From IMG/VR virus record IMGVR_UViG_3300007735_000657, positions 1 to 35,176 of that record: a stretch of DNA of 35,176 nt. One strand, 5' to 3'. Within the stretch, counting starts at the first letter, position 1; each line of letters opens with the position of its first letter. The notes under the pieces were generated by a model. The model saw nothing but the letters and a program-made list of their open reading frames with translations. It was not told where the DNA came from and made no database searches. This stretch comes from a virus. Positions 13,561 to 20,978 of the stretch are shown piece after piece. Made by a program: the position numbers and the translations under genes.

Positions 13561-13713
13561 ATGATTATGACCGAAGAAGATAAAAAAATCGTACTAGTTC
13601 TCAAGGATGAGATTGAAAAGATCAAGGTCAATATGATTCTGGAGAATAAAAAAATTGACCAAATTGTTTCAGTTTTAACTAAAATTATTCAAAAGGAGAA
13701 TAATAATGCATAA
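13561..13713 (+). CDS. Small helical protein (50 residues)
   Basis: The start is chosen for GGAG at 13549-13552; an ATG at 13567 is also possible, while one inside the tRNA at 13522 is not credible. The protein (MIMTEEDKKIVLVLKDEIEK and so on) is almost entirely amphipathic helix, probably a coiled coil, ending in NNNA. It overlaps the next gene by 8 nt. Function unknown. Confidence 0.5.
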   Translation: MIMTEEDKKIVLVLKDEIEKIKVNMILENKKIDQIVSVLTKIIQKENNNA

Positions 13714-14014
13714 TAATGTTTTTACTTACCGTTGGCTTGCTGTTTTTACCGCGTTTGCTTCTTTGATTCTGCATCTTGATAATGCAAAGGCTCCACTCGT
13801 TTGGGCATTTGCTGGCCTAACAGGTCTTCTGCTTGTTGCAGAGATTCGTCGCCTTTCAAAGGAAGTCTGTTCACTTGAGCGTAGCCATGCTGACCGCACC
13901 ATCAATGAAAATCTTGATGATGTTCGTCGCAGCATGTGGCAACAGACGGATTCCCTTCATGAGCGTATTGACAATTGCTCAAATACTTGCTCCAAGGCAA
14001 AGACTCGTCTTTGA
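13706..14014 (+). CDS. Small inner-membrane protein with coiled-coil tail
   Basis: 102 residues with a strong AAGGAG ribosome site. Residues ~9-24 (WLAVFTAFASLILHL) and ~31-46 (PLVWAFAGLTGLLLVA) are two membrane segments separated by a short charged loop. The rest is a soluble helix rich in Arg, Glu and Gln (SKEVCSLERSHADRTI, then DSLHERIDNCS), likely cytoplasmic. It could be a holin-like or membrane-remodelling protein, but nothing in the sequence decides. It is the last gene before a strong terminator. Confidence 0.6.
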   Translation: MHNNVFTYRWLAVFTAFASLILHLDNAKAPLVWAFAGLTGLLLVAEIRRLSKEVCSLERSHADRTINENLDDVRRSMWQQTDSLHERIDNCSNTCSKAKTRL

Positions 14015-14037
14015 GTTAATTAGTTAATCTTAATCAC

Positions 14038-14068
14038 AAAACCCCCCGACTCCAGCGGGGGGTTTTTT
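14038..14068 (+). terminator. Strong intrinsic terminator
   Basis: CCCCCC (14042-14047) pairs with GGGGGG (14057-14062) around a 9-nt loop, with A4 before and T6 after. It ends the early block immediately before a late promoter. Confidence 0.93.
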
Positions 14069-14070
14069 CA

Positions 14071-14078
14071 TATAAATA
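14071..14078 (+). promoter_or_regulatory. T4-type late promoter TATAAATA
   Basis: A perfect octamer directly after the terminator, ending 5 nt before the ATG at 14084. The adjacency of terminator and late promoter cleanly separates early and late transcription. Confidence 0.85.
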
Positions 14079-14083
14079 GCTAT

Positions 14084-14332
14084 ATGGAAAACTTTAAATC
14101 AGCAACAAATATTTCAATGGATGGAACTGGAAAACTTCCAGCAAAAAATAAAGCTTGTATGCTTGTTGCAGGAACTGCAACAAATCCAGGATTTACTTTA
14201 GATTTTAGATCTAATGATGGTACACTTAATACTACTCATGTAAAAATATCATCTAATACTTCTGCATTTATCCCAACCCGTGTATATGGGATAACAGGAA
14301 TAGCAAATAGCTCAGCAGTATTTTTTAACTAA
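14084..14332 (+). CDS. Small late protein, beta-rich (82 residues)
   Basis: Starts MENFKSATNISMDGTGKLPA and continues with alternating hydrophobic/polar strands and many Thr/Ser/Asn residues, like small decoration or fibre proteins. There is no family match that I recognise. The promoter octamer fixes the start at +1 of the transcript by T4 geometry. Its stop overlaps the next start (TAATG). Confidence 0.6.
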   Translation: MENFKSATNISMDGTGKLPAKNKACMLVAGTATNPGFTLDFRSNDGTLNTTHVKISSNTSAFIPTRVYGITGIANSSAVFFN

Positions 14333-14640
14333 TGTATAGTTCATTACCACAAAATTTTGCTTTTGATGACGTATATAAATCTGCAAAAGTTTTATATGAG
14401 CTTGATTCATCATCTGGATTATTATTATATCCTTTAACAATAGAACAAAATAAATGTTTTATGTTTTTTTCAAATACATCTGATACTAATGCACAAATAA
14501 CAATTAATGGTAACATAGTAATTAGATTTGCTAAAAATGATGCCGCACCAAAATGTTTTGGATTTCCATTTGAATTAAAAACAATAGATGCTTGGTCTAC
14601 AACTGGAATAGGAAAATTAGTAATTATTGGCTTTAACTAA
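14332..14640 (+). CDS. Small late protein, beta-rich (102 residues)
   Basis: It begins MYSSLPQNFAFDDVYKSAKV and shows a beta-sandwich-like strand pattern with ITINGNIVIRFAKND in the centre. It resembles its upstream neighbour in size and composition, and the two may form one surface structure. No Shine-Dalgarno; the start overlaps the previous stop, so translation is probably coupled. Its own stop overlaps the next start in the same way. Confidence 0.6.
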   Translation: MYSSLPQNFAFDDVYKSAKVLYELDSSSGLLLYPLTIEQNKCFMFFSNTSDTNAQITINGNIVIRFAKNDAAPKCFGFPFELKTIDAWSTTGIGKLVIIGFN

Positions 14641-15356
14641 TGAGATATCTCAAATCATTCTTACAAGAATCAGTTACCCTTCAATATCATTCGGAATTGA
14701 ATCCGAAGTTCTGGGTAAATGTTTTTTTAAAAGATGAAGTAAGAAAACACCTTATTGATATCGCAAAAGAATGGTTGAAGTTCACAGAAACACCAGCATC
14801 ATTTGTTGATGATATTGTGCTGACTGGTGGTAATGCGAATTACAATTACACCGATAATTCTGATTTAGATATTCATATAATTTTGAAACCAGAAAAATTA
14901 AACATCTGCAAAAAAGACCCAAATTACTATAAAGATAAAAAATTAATTTGGTCATTAACTCATGAAATAACAATCTATGATGTTCCAGTAGAAGTCTATG
15001 CTCAAACTGAAAATGTAGAAATACCAAAAAATCAGGGAGTGTATTCTTTAAAAACTGGCAAATGGATTGTTAAGCCAGAAAATTTGAATCTTGATTTTTC
15101 AGCAGATCCTTTATTAGATAAAAAAATTGAAGACCATGTTTATGAAATAGAACATGTTCTAAACAATACTACCGATCCATCAGCAGCAGAAAAACTTCTT
15201 AAGAGATATCAAAAGCTAAGAAAAGCTTCAATCTCAAAAGAGGGAGAATTCAGCCAAGATAATCTTATATTCAAAGAATTGAGAAACCGTGGTTATATTG
15301 ATAAGATAAGACAATTTGTATTGTCTATGATAGACAAAAAATTATCTCTTAAGTAA
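14640..15356 (+). CDS. Phage nucleotidyltransferase with candidate capsid-targeting start
   Basis: 238 residues. Residues 1-10 are MRYLKSFLQE, the pattern of a T4 capsid-targeting peptide with a cut after FLQE. The nucleotidyltransferase core follows: DDIVLTGGNANYNY with GG at 63-64, SDLDIHI with Asp75 and Asp77, and VPVEVY with Glu118 as the third acidic residue, so all metal ligands are present. Similar proteins occur in many T4-like phages. If packaged and injected, it would modify a host target at the start of infection, as T4 Alt does by ADP-ribosylation. The substrate is unknown. SLKTGKWIV near residue 135 recalls the DPKTGQW motif elsewhere. Confidence 0.75.
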   Translation: MRYLKSFLQESVTLQYHSELNPKFWVNVFLKDEVRKHLIDIAKEWLKFTETPASFVDDIVLTGGNANYNYTDNSDLDIHIILKPEKLNICKKDPNYYKDKKLIWSLTHEITIYDVPVEVYAQTENVEIPKNQGVYSLKTGKWIVKPENLNLDFSADPLLDKKIEDHVYEIEHVLNNTTDPSAAEKLLKRYQKLRKASISKEGEFSQDNLIFKELRNRGYIDKIRQFVLSMIDKKLSLK

Positions 15357-16614
15357 TATTTACTATGCCATATAAACTTGGCATACCTCTAGCACCATAA
15401 TAGAATGTTCTTGGAGTTGATGAACTCACAGTCAGTAAAGTGTAAGCTGATTCTGTTCCAGCAACATAATTATTTTCAAAAATATTAAGATAATCTTCAT
15501 TTAACAATTCATTAACAGTTTCAGCAAATACTAATTCATATTTTGAAGTATCAGAATAATTACTAAAATGTGATTGATCAAATTTAAATATTCCTTCTGA
15601 AATATTTAATGTCGGATTTGTAGAATTTACAACTTCTGTATATACACCAGCAATTACATAATTATTGCTTGATATTTTTACAAAAAATTCTGCATCAAAA
15701 TTAAGACCATCAGTTTGGTATCCAGCAGTAAATCCTACGCAATTACATTCTTCCGTCCATGTATTTAATACGTTTTTTTCTTCATATTTAAATCTTCTTA
15801 GATAAGCTTGTAATTCGTTTTGATTTTCAAAGCATTCTAAATAATTTCCATCTACAGTATAGGTTTTAGCGCAACCATTTAAATCTTTATCTATTTCTGT
15901 TAACGATAAAGGCGGAATACCTCTTACATAAAGATTTATTGTACTTAATTGCCCTAATCTATTATCATTATTTACACTATCTTTTAAGAAAATTAGTTCT
16001 TCGTTTTCACTTGAAGTTTCTACTTTTTCTATTCTATATCGATCTATATTTGCTGTGTTACCAGCATAAGAAACTTCAATAAGATCATTTTCTACTGCTC
16101 CCAATCTTTCAACAAGACCAATATTTGTCATAGATTTTATGACATGATAAGGATCTCCAGTAAATCCAGAATTTAAAGTAAATTGCGGTGAATTTACAAA
16201 ATAATCGCGTTCGTATCTTGATTCTGTATTATTTACACTTGAAGCAGATATAACAGTTGTTAAAATTAAATTATTATTTTGAGCACCATCAAATTGATAA
16301 ATTCCATTTATATTAGAAGTTATTCCATCTTGATCTTTTACATAATAACCATCAGAAATAGTAAACGTATTTCCATTAGTAAGACCTTGCAAAAGAATAT
16401 CAATATACTCTAGATCATTTTCCGATTCTGTATTTGAATAATCAAAAATAGCTTTAGTAAAAGAATTATAAAATTGTACTAGAGGAGATGAGTTTATTTT
16501 TTTTCCTAATAGATCAACATCAGTATATGAGTTTACTATATTGATTCCATAAGAATCAAATGTCTTCACCAAATATGGCGGATCATCATTTTTGAAGAAC
16601 TCTTGTTCTGACAT
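15349..16614 (-). CDS. Reverse-strand fibre-like structural protein (421 residues)
   Basis: The start MSEQEFFKNDDPPYLVKTFD is followed by long Ser/Thr/Asn/Tyr-rich beta-strand sequence typical of tail-fibre or surface proteins. A pair of Cys near residues 300-302 (EECNCVG) may be structural. It lies 3 nt downstream of the other reverse-strand fibre-like gene and converges with the nucleotidyltransferase gene, overlapping it by 8 nt. No collagen-like repeat or chaperone domain is seen. Exact role unknown. Confidence 0.6.
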   Translation of the reverse strand: MSEQEFFKNDDPPYLVKTFDSYGINIVNSYTDVDLLGKKINSSPLVQFYNSFTKAIFDYSNTESENDLEYIDILLQGLTNGNTFTISDGYYVKDQDGITSNINGIYQFDGAQNNNLILTTVISASSVNNTESRYERDYFVNSPQFTLNSGFTGDPYHVIKSMTNIGLVERLGAVENDLIEVSYAGNTANIDRYRIEKVETSSENEELIFLKDSVNNDNRLGQLSTINLYVRGIPPLSLTEIDKDLNGCAKTYTVDGNYLECFENQNELQAYLRRFKYEEKNVLNTWTEECNCVGFTAGYQTDGLNFDAEFFVKISSNNYVIAGVYTEVVNSTNPTLNISEGIFKFDQSHFSNYSDTSKYELVFAETVNELLNEDYLNIFENNYVAGTESAYTLLTVSSSTPRTFYYGARGMPSLYGIVNIT

Positions 16615-16617
16615 GTA

Positions 16618-17682
16618 TTAATTTGCCAAGAAATATAGTTTTTGACCTGTTGATCCGCCACCGCTTAGAGCAAAAAGCTTATTCAAATTTGATATTTCTA
16701 TGAAAAGATTTTCTCCAGGATCAATTGGATATGCATTTGTAGTTCCTATTGCACTAGTTATTCCTACAAAAATTTGGAATGTATTTGTATAATTGCTCTT
16801 TAGATTTACGCCTCTAGCACATGTAAATCCAGCAGCACTAACTGCTGTTGGTGTTGTTGTTGCTGTAAATAAACCAGTAGTTAGAGTTGTTGGTAATGTT
16901 TGCGAGTCTACTGTTATCTTAGCAGTTCCTGCTTTTAATAAAGTTTCAATTGCTGGAATTCTTGATGTAAATGTTGCTCCAGAATTACCAGATTGATTGA
17001 TTGATGTTAGTAGAGATTCAAGGGTTACTCCGGTAATACTAACGGGTGATCCGGTTGAACCTTGAATATAGAGAGGACCAGTAGATCCATTATAAACTGC
17101 AACTGATGGATTCACATTAGCAGTTAAAGTAATTGGAGCACCAAGAATCTGAACCATTAGAGCAGGGCTACCTCCACCGTTGGAGACACCCGCAATTAGA
17201 TTGGTAGTTGGATCAAATAAACGAACGTAAGCCCCGCTGGTAGCCCCATCAGGTCCTATACCCATACCTTTTATTTTATAATCACCGCTGGTAAGATTTG
17301 TAACAAATGCCTGTGTATTTGTGTAAATATTTGTTAAAAGAGTGTTACCAGCCTGATCTTGGGTAATAACTGCATTATTAAGACCCGAACCATTTACTTT
17401 TAGTGAACTTGTGCTATAATTAACTACCTGAACTGATCCAGCAGTTCCTCCACCAGTGATGGTAGCTCTAGTGTTTAGAGTTACACCAGTAGAAGCTAAG
17501 TATGCTGGTAGTGGACTAGTTGAGGTTACTCTGGTAGCGTCTGAAGTAGCTCCGAAAACTAATTTGGTTAATTGAACATGCGAAGTAGTGCCATAAACAT
17601 CAATAACAAAATCAGTTGCGATACTAGCAGTAAGGCCACCAGCTATACCTACATTCAAGTTGGGATCAGTATTATCAGGCAT
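16618..17682 (-). CDS. Reverse-strand Gly/Thr-rich surface or fibre protein (354 residues)
   Basis: Begins MPDNTDPNLNVGIAGGLTAS with a GGAG ribosome site about 8 nt upstream. It is rich in Gly, Thr, Ser and Val, with repeated strand-turn units (ATITGGGTAGSVQVVN and similar) like adhesins, capsid decoration or fibre shafts. The C-terminus (IDPGENLFIEISNLNKLFAL and following) is of a type often found as a phage tail-fibre or head-decoration domain. More GC-balanced than its neighbour. First gene of a two-gene reverse unit; ACTATATAGT upstream may be part of its promoter. Confidence 0.6.
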   Translation of the reverse strand: MPDNTDPNLNVGIAGGLTASIATDFVIDVYGTTSHVQLTKLVFGATSDATRVTSTSPLPAYLASTGVTLNTRATITGGGTAGSVQVVNYSTSSLKVNGSGLNNAVITQDQAGNTLLTNIYTNTQAFVTNLTSGDYKIKGMGIGPDGATSGAYVRLFDPTTNLIAGVSNGGGSPALMVQILGAPITLTANVNPSVAVYNGSTGPLYIQGSTGSPVSITGVTLESLLTSINQSGNSGATFTSRIPAIETLLKAGTAKITVDSQTLPTTLTTGLFTATTTPTAVSAAGFTCARGVNLKSNYTNTFQIFVGITSAIGTTNAYPIDPGENLFIEISNLNKLFALSGGGSTGQKLYFLAN

Positions 17683-17720
17683 TTTATCTCCAAATTACAA
17701 TACTATATAGGGTATTAATT

Positions 17721-17945
17721 ATGCTTATCGAACCAACTTTTAAAAACCAATTTTCTAAACTAATTATAGAACATGTGACTAAAACAAATTGCACTTATAT
17801 GGATGCAATTTTAAAATATTGTGCTGATTATGAGATTGAGCCTGAAGGGGCTGCAAAACTGCTCACCAAACCAATAATCGAAAAACTAGTCGAAGAGGGA
17901 AGAGATCTTCATATCTTGCCCAAAAAGGCCAAACTTCCCTTTTGA
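17721..17945 (+). CDS. 33: Late transcription co-activator gp33
   Basis: 74 residues, shorter than T4 gp33 (112) but matching the compact versions in environmental T4-like phages. Recognised by CTYMDAILKYCADYEIEPE, AAKLLTKPIIEKL and the C-terminal KKAKLPF. In T4, gp33 bridges the beta flap of host RNA polymerase and the sliding clamp, with gp55 acting as sigma, to activate late promoters; the short hydrophobic C-terminus is the clamp-binding tail. Its place beside gene 32 and the TATAAATA promoters in this window agree with this role. No Shine-Dalgarno; TATATAG lies just upstream. Confidence 0.85.
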   Translation: MLIEPTFKNQFSKLIIEHVTKTNCTYMDAILKYCADYEIEPEGAAKLLTKPIIEKLVEEGRDLHILPKKAKLPF

Positions 17946-17969
17946 CTAATCACCAGACTTTGGTATACT
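17942..17969 (+). promoter_or_regulatory. Sigma70-like promoter of gene 32
   Basis: TTGACT (17942-17947), 16-nt spacer, TATACT (17964-17969). It starts within the stop region of gene 33 and would give a leader of about 40 nt for gene 32. Confidence 0.75.
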
Positions 17970-17979
17970 ACACCATCGG

Positions 17980-17996
17980 CCAAGGGAGTTCCTTGG
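17980..17996 (+). promoter_or_regulatory. Leader hairpin of gene 32, candidate autoregulatory site
   Basis: CCAAGG (17980-17985) pairs with CCTTGG (17991-17996) around GAGTT, about a dozen bases before the AAGGAG ribosome site. In T4, gp32 represses its own translation by nucleating on a leader pseudoknot; this hairpin is in the right place, but I find no clear pseudoknot partner for the loop. Confidence 0.45.
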
Positions 17997-18016
17997 GAAA
18001 AATTTAAGGAGACTAT

Positions 18017-18892
18017 ATGTCATTTAGCGATTTTAAGAAGCGTTCGAAGTCCAGCATTGAAGATCTTACCAAGAAGATCGAAGACCTAAACAAGACTGCC
18101 GATTACAAGGATGATCGGTTCTGGAGGCCAGAAGTTGACAAGGCGGGTAACGGCTATGCCGTGATTCGTTTTCTTCCAGCCTGTGAAGGTGAAGATGTTC
18201 CTTGGGTCAAGGTTTACTCGCACGGCTTCCAAGGCAAGGGTGGCTGGCTGATCGACAACTGCCCAACCACGCTTGGTCAGAAGTGTCCGATCTGCGAAGC
18301 CAACAGCGAACTTTGGAACAGCGGTGTCGAAAAGGACAAGGACATTGCCCGTAACCGTAAGCGCAAGCTAACGTACATCAGCAACATCCTTGTTGTCAGC
18401 GATCCTTCAAACCCCCAGAACGAAGGTAAGGTATTCCTCTTCAAGTACGGTACGAAGATCTTCCAGAAGATTCAGGAGGCCATGCAGCCTCAGTTCAAGG
18501 ACGAGGAAGCCATCAACCCATTCGACTTCTGGAAGGGTGCAAACTTCAAGCTGAAGATTCGTAAGGTCGCTGGTTACACCAACTACGACAAGTCTGAGTT
18601 TGACGGTGCTGCTGAACTCTACAAGGGCGATGACGAGAAGCTTGAGAAGCTGTGGAAGACTCTGTACAAGCTTCAGGACTTTGTTGCTCCTGGTGAGTTC
18701 AAGTCATACGACGAACTCAAGAAGAAGCTCAACGATGTTCTCGGCGGTGACATTCGCAGTGTTGCCCCTGCCGCTAAGAGAGCGGAGGACGAGGACGAAG
18801 TGGCTGAGGCCGTTCCTGCTCGTAAGGCTCCCAAGCCTGACGAGGACGAAGACGCGCTTGAATACTTCAAGCGACTAGCTAAGGAAGATTAA
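18017..18892 (+). CDS. 32: Single-stranded DNA-binding protein gp32
   Basis: 291 residues, close to T4 gp32 (301). The N-terminal basic region (FKKRSKSSIEDLTKKIEDL) serves cooperative self-contact. The OB-fold core holds the zinc ligands His69, Cys82, Cys90 and Cys93 (YSHGF, NCPTT, QKCPIC). The C-terminus is acidic and flexible (AEDEDEVAEAVPARKAPKPD then DEDEDALEYF), the platform for replication partners. It coats ssDNA in replication, recombination and repair. Codon use is strongly GC-shifted with AAG and CTT/CTC, fitting very high expression. AAGGAG precedes the start, and a terminator follows the stop. Confidence 0.95.
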   Translation: MSFSDFKKRSKSSIEDLTKKIEDLNKTADYKDDRFWRPEVDKAGNGYAVIRFLPACEGEDVPWVKVYSHGFQGKGGWLIDNCPTTLGQKCPICEANSELWNSGVEKDKDIARNRKRKLTYISNILVVSDPSNPQNEGKVFLFKYGTKIFQKIQEAMQPQFKDEEAINPFDFWKGANFKLKIRKVAGYTNYDKSEFDGAAELYKGDDEKLEKLWKTLYKLQDFVAPGEFKSYDELKKKLNDVLGGDIRSVAPAAKRAEDEDEVAEAVPARKAPKPDEDEDALEYFKRLAKED

Positions 18893-18912
18893 ATCTAAAC
18901 CAAAGCAAAGCC

Positions 18913-19593
18913 TCACAAGACCCTCCAAATTGGAGGGTCTTTTATTGAACTAAGAAAATCTGTTAGATCATCTATATTTTCTCCTTGAGCAGAGAAAGGC
19001 TGATCGTTTGATGAAATTATTGGAGAACTATAACTTTTTTTAATATCAGTATCAAATGTTCTTTCATCTGTTACTTTTTGTTCTTCTAATTGTTTAATTC
19101 TTTGTTCTATTATTGTCTTTTCTATATCTGATAATTTTTCAGAACTTGATTGAATTGCCCTTAATTGCCCAAGTTCGGTAGTATCTTCTACCATTTCTTT
19201 TACAGCTTGTTTAGTTTCTGTAGTTGACTCTGGAATTGAATTGTCCGGAGATGATTCAAGAGTTTCTATTGGAAATTCATTATTTGATTCATTGCCAGTC
19301 ACTGTAGAAGTATTTGGAGTAGAAAGTTTAACAGATTCTGGTGGAGGAGAAGTCTCCATCATGTCTGATTCTTCTGCTATAGGTTTAGAATTATTATTTG
19401 AATCAGGAATAGAAGTTTCAATATTTGTAGAAGATGGATCTATTTGTATTGAATTATTAGATTCATTTTCGTCGGAAATTATTGATGAGTAATTTGATAC
19501 ATCCATGCTAGGATTTTTACCATCACCTATTTCTGTTTTAGCATTGGTTTGATTACTTTCATCAGTATCATCAAAAATTTCTTTATCAAGCAT
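18913..19593 (-). CDS. Low-complexity acidic Ser/Thr/Asn-rich protein
   Basis: 226 residues, mostly disordered: Asp/Glu/Ser/Asn/Thr-rich up to about residue 130 (SSTNIETSIPDSNNNSK and similar), then one helical coiled-coil segment (SEKLSDIEKTIIEQRIKQLE) and a short C-terminal motif (NIDDLTDFLSSIKDPPIWRVL split at the Asp). It lies directly downstream of gp51 with an 8-nt overlap and AAGGA upstream, so it belongs to the gp4/tube/gp26/gp51 unit. It could be a baseplate-assembly or tape-measure-binding factor. The family is not recognised. Its last codons double as a terminator stem. Confidence 0.6.
   Translation of the reverse strand: MLDKEIFDDTDESNQTNAKTEIGDGKNPSMDVSNYSSIISDENESNNSIQIDPSSTNIETSIPDSNNNSKPIAEESDMMETSPPPESVKLSTPNTSTVTGNESNNEFPIETLESSPDNSIPESTTETKQAVKEMVEDTTELGQLRAIQSSSEKLSDIEKTIIEQRIKQLEEQKVTDERTFDTDIKKSYSSPIISSNDQPFSAQGENIDDLTDFLSSIKDPPIWRVL
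18918..18943. terminator. Intrinsic terminator after gene 32
   Basis: AGACCCTCCA/TGGAGGGTCT (18918-18940), a 10-bp stem with an AAT loop, followed by a T-rich tract. It lies inside the last codons of the convergent reverse-strand gene, so both strands are constrained. Confidence 0.9.
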
Positions 19594-19759
19594 ATGAATC
19601 CTTTTGTTCTTCTAATTTATTTTTATATTGATTAAAGTAAACATCTCTCTCCCAAGGAAAAACATTTTCAACATCAGATATTGATATTACATTATTGGAT
19701 GAAAGAAAAAAATTCATTCTATAATATAAAACCAAATCTATATGATTTAAGCTAATGTA
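19586..19759 (-). CDS. 51: Baseplate hub assembly gp51, probably a -1 frameshift extension of gp26
   Basis: 57 codons in the -1 frame of gp26, read from the last T of the slippery run (19759) to TGA 19588-19586. It holds IDLVLYYRMNFFLSS, then FPWERDVYFNQYKNKLEEQK, which I recognise as the small gp51-type protein of environmental T4-like phages. There is no ATG, and no good GTG/TTG with a ribosome site, before the conserved LVLYYRM; the internal ATG would discard it. A -1 shift at T-TTT-TTT would give a gp26-gp51 fusion of about 282 residues. The alternative is an unusual start codon. Confidence 0.65.
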   Translation of the reverse strand, partial: YISLNHIDLVLYYRMNFFLSSNNVISISDVENVFPWERDVYFNQYKNKLEEQKDSYA

Positions 19760-20433
19760 AAAAAATTTAGTACGCCATCCAATCTGAGGGTTCTTTCTAT
19801 ATTATCGCTAGTAGTGTATTTGACGTTCGAATGGCATTTAGGAAGACTTAATACAAAATCTTTTATTTCATTATATTCTTTTTTTGTCAATGATGAAATA
19901 ATTTCATTCATATCAGATGGACTTAAATCATTAAAATTATAAACAGAATCATCTTTAGAAATTAAATCAATTGATGATTTAATCATATGATCCATATCAA
20001 AATTTCCATCTATTGATAAAATTTTTAGGACAGTAGGCTGTTTAAAGTTTATAGTATAATTATCAGATAATTTAATAGTAAAATCTTTACTTGATTTTCC
20101 TAATTCAAGTTCGGTAAGATTCAATGTAGTTTTTACTTTTTCTTGCGTTATAGGACAAGTAAAATTTGTTTTAACTACTTCTCCTATAGATTTAGCTCTA
20201 AGATTGCAGAATAAAAATTCTAAATCTTGAATGGTAATATCATCAATTGAAATATCAAAAAAACATTTTTGAATTAATTCTAGTACATTTTTTATAATCA
20301 ATAATGGATTTTTTTCCTCTTTTATCAATAAAAGATTTTTTTCATCAGATACTAAAAATGGTCTAAAATATACTTTTTCCTTTGAACTAGGAATTTGTAT
20401 TTCATACTTAGGATAAGATCTTTCAAATTTCAT
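19747..20433 (-). CDS. 26: Baseplate hub assembly protein gp26
   Basis: 228 residues (T4 gp26 is 208). The N-terminus YPKYEIQIPSSKEKVYFRPF followed by LVSDEKNLLLI is the signature of the T4 base-plate family (PF12322). FTCPITQEKV in the middle is a short conserved loop. In T4 it acts in assembly of the baseplate hub and is not a major part of the finished virion. The start follows an AAGGT ribosome site and overlaps the stop of the tail-tube-like gene by one base. Its last codons carry the slippery site that would connect it to gp51. Confidence 0.88.
   Translation of the reverse strand: MKFERSYPKYEIQIPSSKEKVYFRPFLVSDEKNLLLIKEEKNPLLIIKNVLELIQKCFFDISIDDITIQDLEFLFCNLRAKSIGEVVKTNFTCPITQEKVKTTLNLTELELGKSSKDFTIKLSDNYTINFKQPTVLKILSIDGNFDMDHMIKSSIDLISKDDSVYNFNDLSPSDMNEIISSLTKKEYNEIKDFVLSLPKCHSNVKYTTSDNIERTLRLDGVLNFFTLA
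19759..19765 (-). promoter_or_regulatory. Candidate -1 frameshift site (T TTT TTT)
   Basis: Minus-strand T7 read in the gp26 frame as AAT TTT TTT ACA, four codons before the gp26 stop. It is a perfect X-XXY-YYZ heptamer, preceded by AAA so that A-AAT-TTT also qualifies. Slipping back one base joins the frame of gp51. Confidence 0.6.
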
Positions 20434-20978
20434 TACACTACCTTATAGTTTTTAAATGTAAAAAAGACTTCAAATTCTGCAAAATTTCCAGCATCTGATC
20501 TCAACTGGATTGGTTGTATTTTAATAGGAAATGCTTCGCTAAAAAGAAATACGCTTTTGATTGAGCCATTCATATCAAGACATTCAACGCGAACAAATCC
20601 GGGTCTAGCCCAATCATCATATGCTCTAGCAAAAGAAACACTATTAGTTATACTTCCATCTTCTACTAAAGTATTCATCCAATCTTCAATCAATTTATAA
20701 GTTTTCCAATTCTGTTCAATTGGAAAGGTAATAACTAAATTGGATGAATTTGATCCATAACTGCTATAGTTTTGGGTCATAGGAATATTTCTACCAAATC
20801 CAGGACCAGGCAATTTGTCTGCTATGGTGTCTATTTGTCTGCCGCCAAATGATATCTTAGTAGATGGAATTGTGTTAGTTCCATCAGGAGCATTTATGAT
20901 TACATTGAATCTATTTAATCTTTGTAATCCTCCAGCACTATCAATAAGATTCTTTAAATATGTAATTGCGTTGCTCAT
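20433..20978 (-). CDS. Tail-tube-fold protein (gp19/gp54 type)
   Basis: 181 residues. Seen: RFNVIINAPDG at the start, the turn KLPGPGFGRNIPM near residue 55, DDWARPGFVRVECLD and a C-terminal PIQLRSDAGNFAEFEVFFTF, which matches the last strands of the contractile-phage tube fold (compare the T4 gp19 ending with P-x-L-x-W then FEV-x-F). It may be the tail tube itself or a baseplate tube-initiator (gp54-like); its place beside gp26 argues for the baseplate. The start overlaps the gp4 stop by 4 nt. Confidence 0.65.
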   Translation of the reverse strand: MSNAITYLKNLIDSAGGLQRLNRFNVIINAPDGTNTIPSTKISFGGRQIDTIADKLPGPGFGRNIPMTQNYSSYGSNSSNLVITFPIEQNWKTYKLIEDWMNTLVEDGSITNSVSFARAYDDWARPGFVRVECLDMNGSIKSVFLFSEAFPIKIQPIQLRSDAGNFAEFEVFFTFKNYKVV

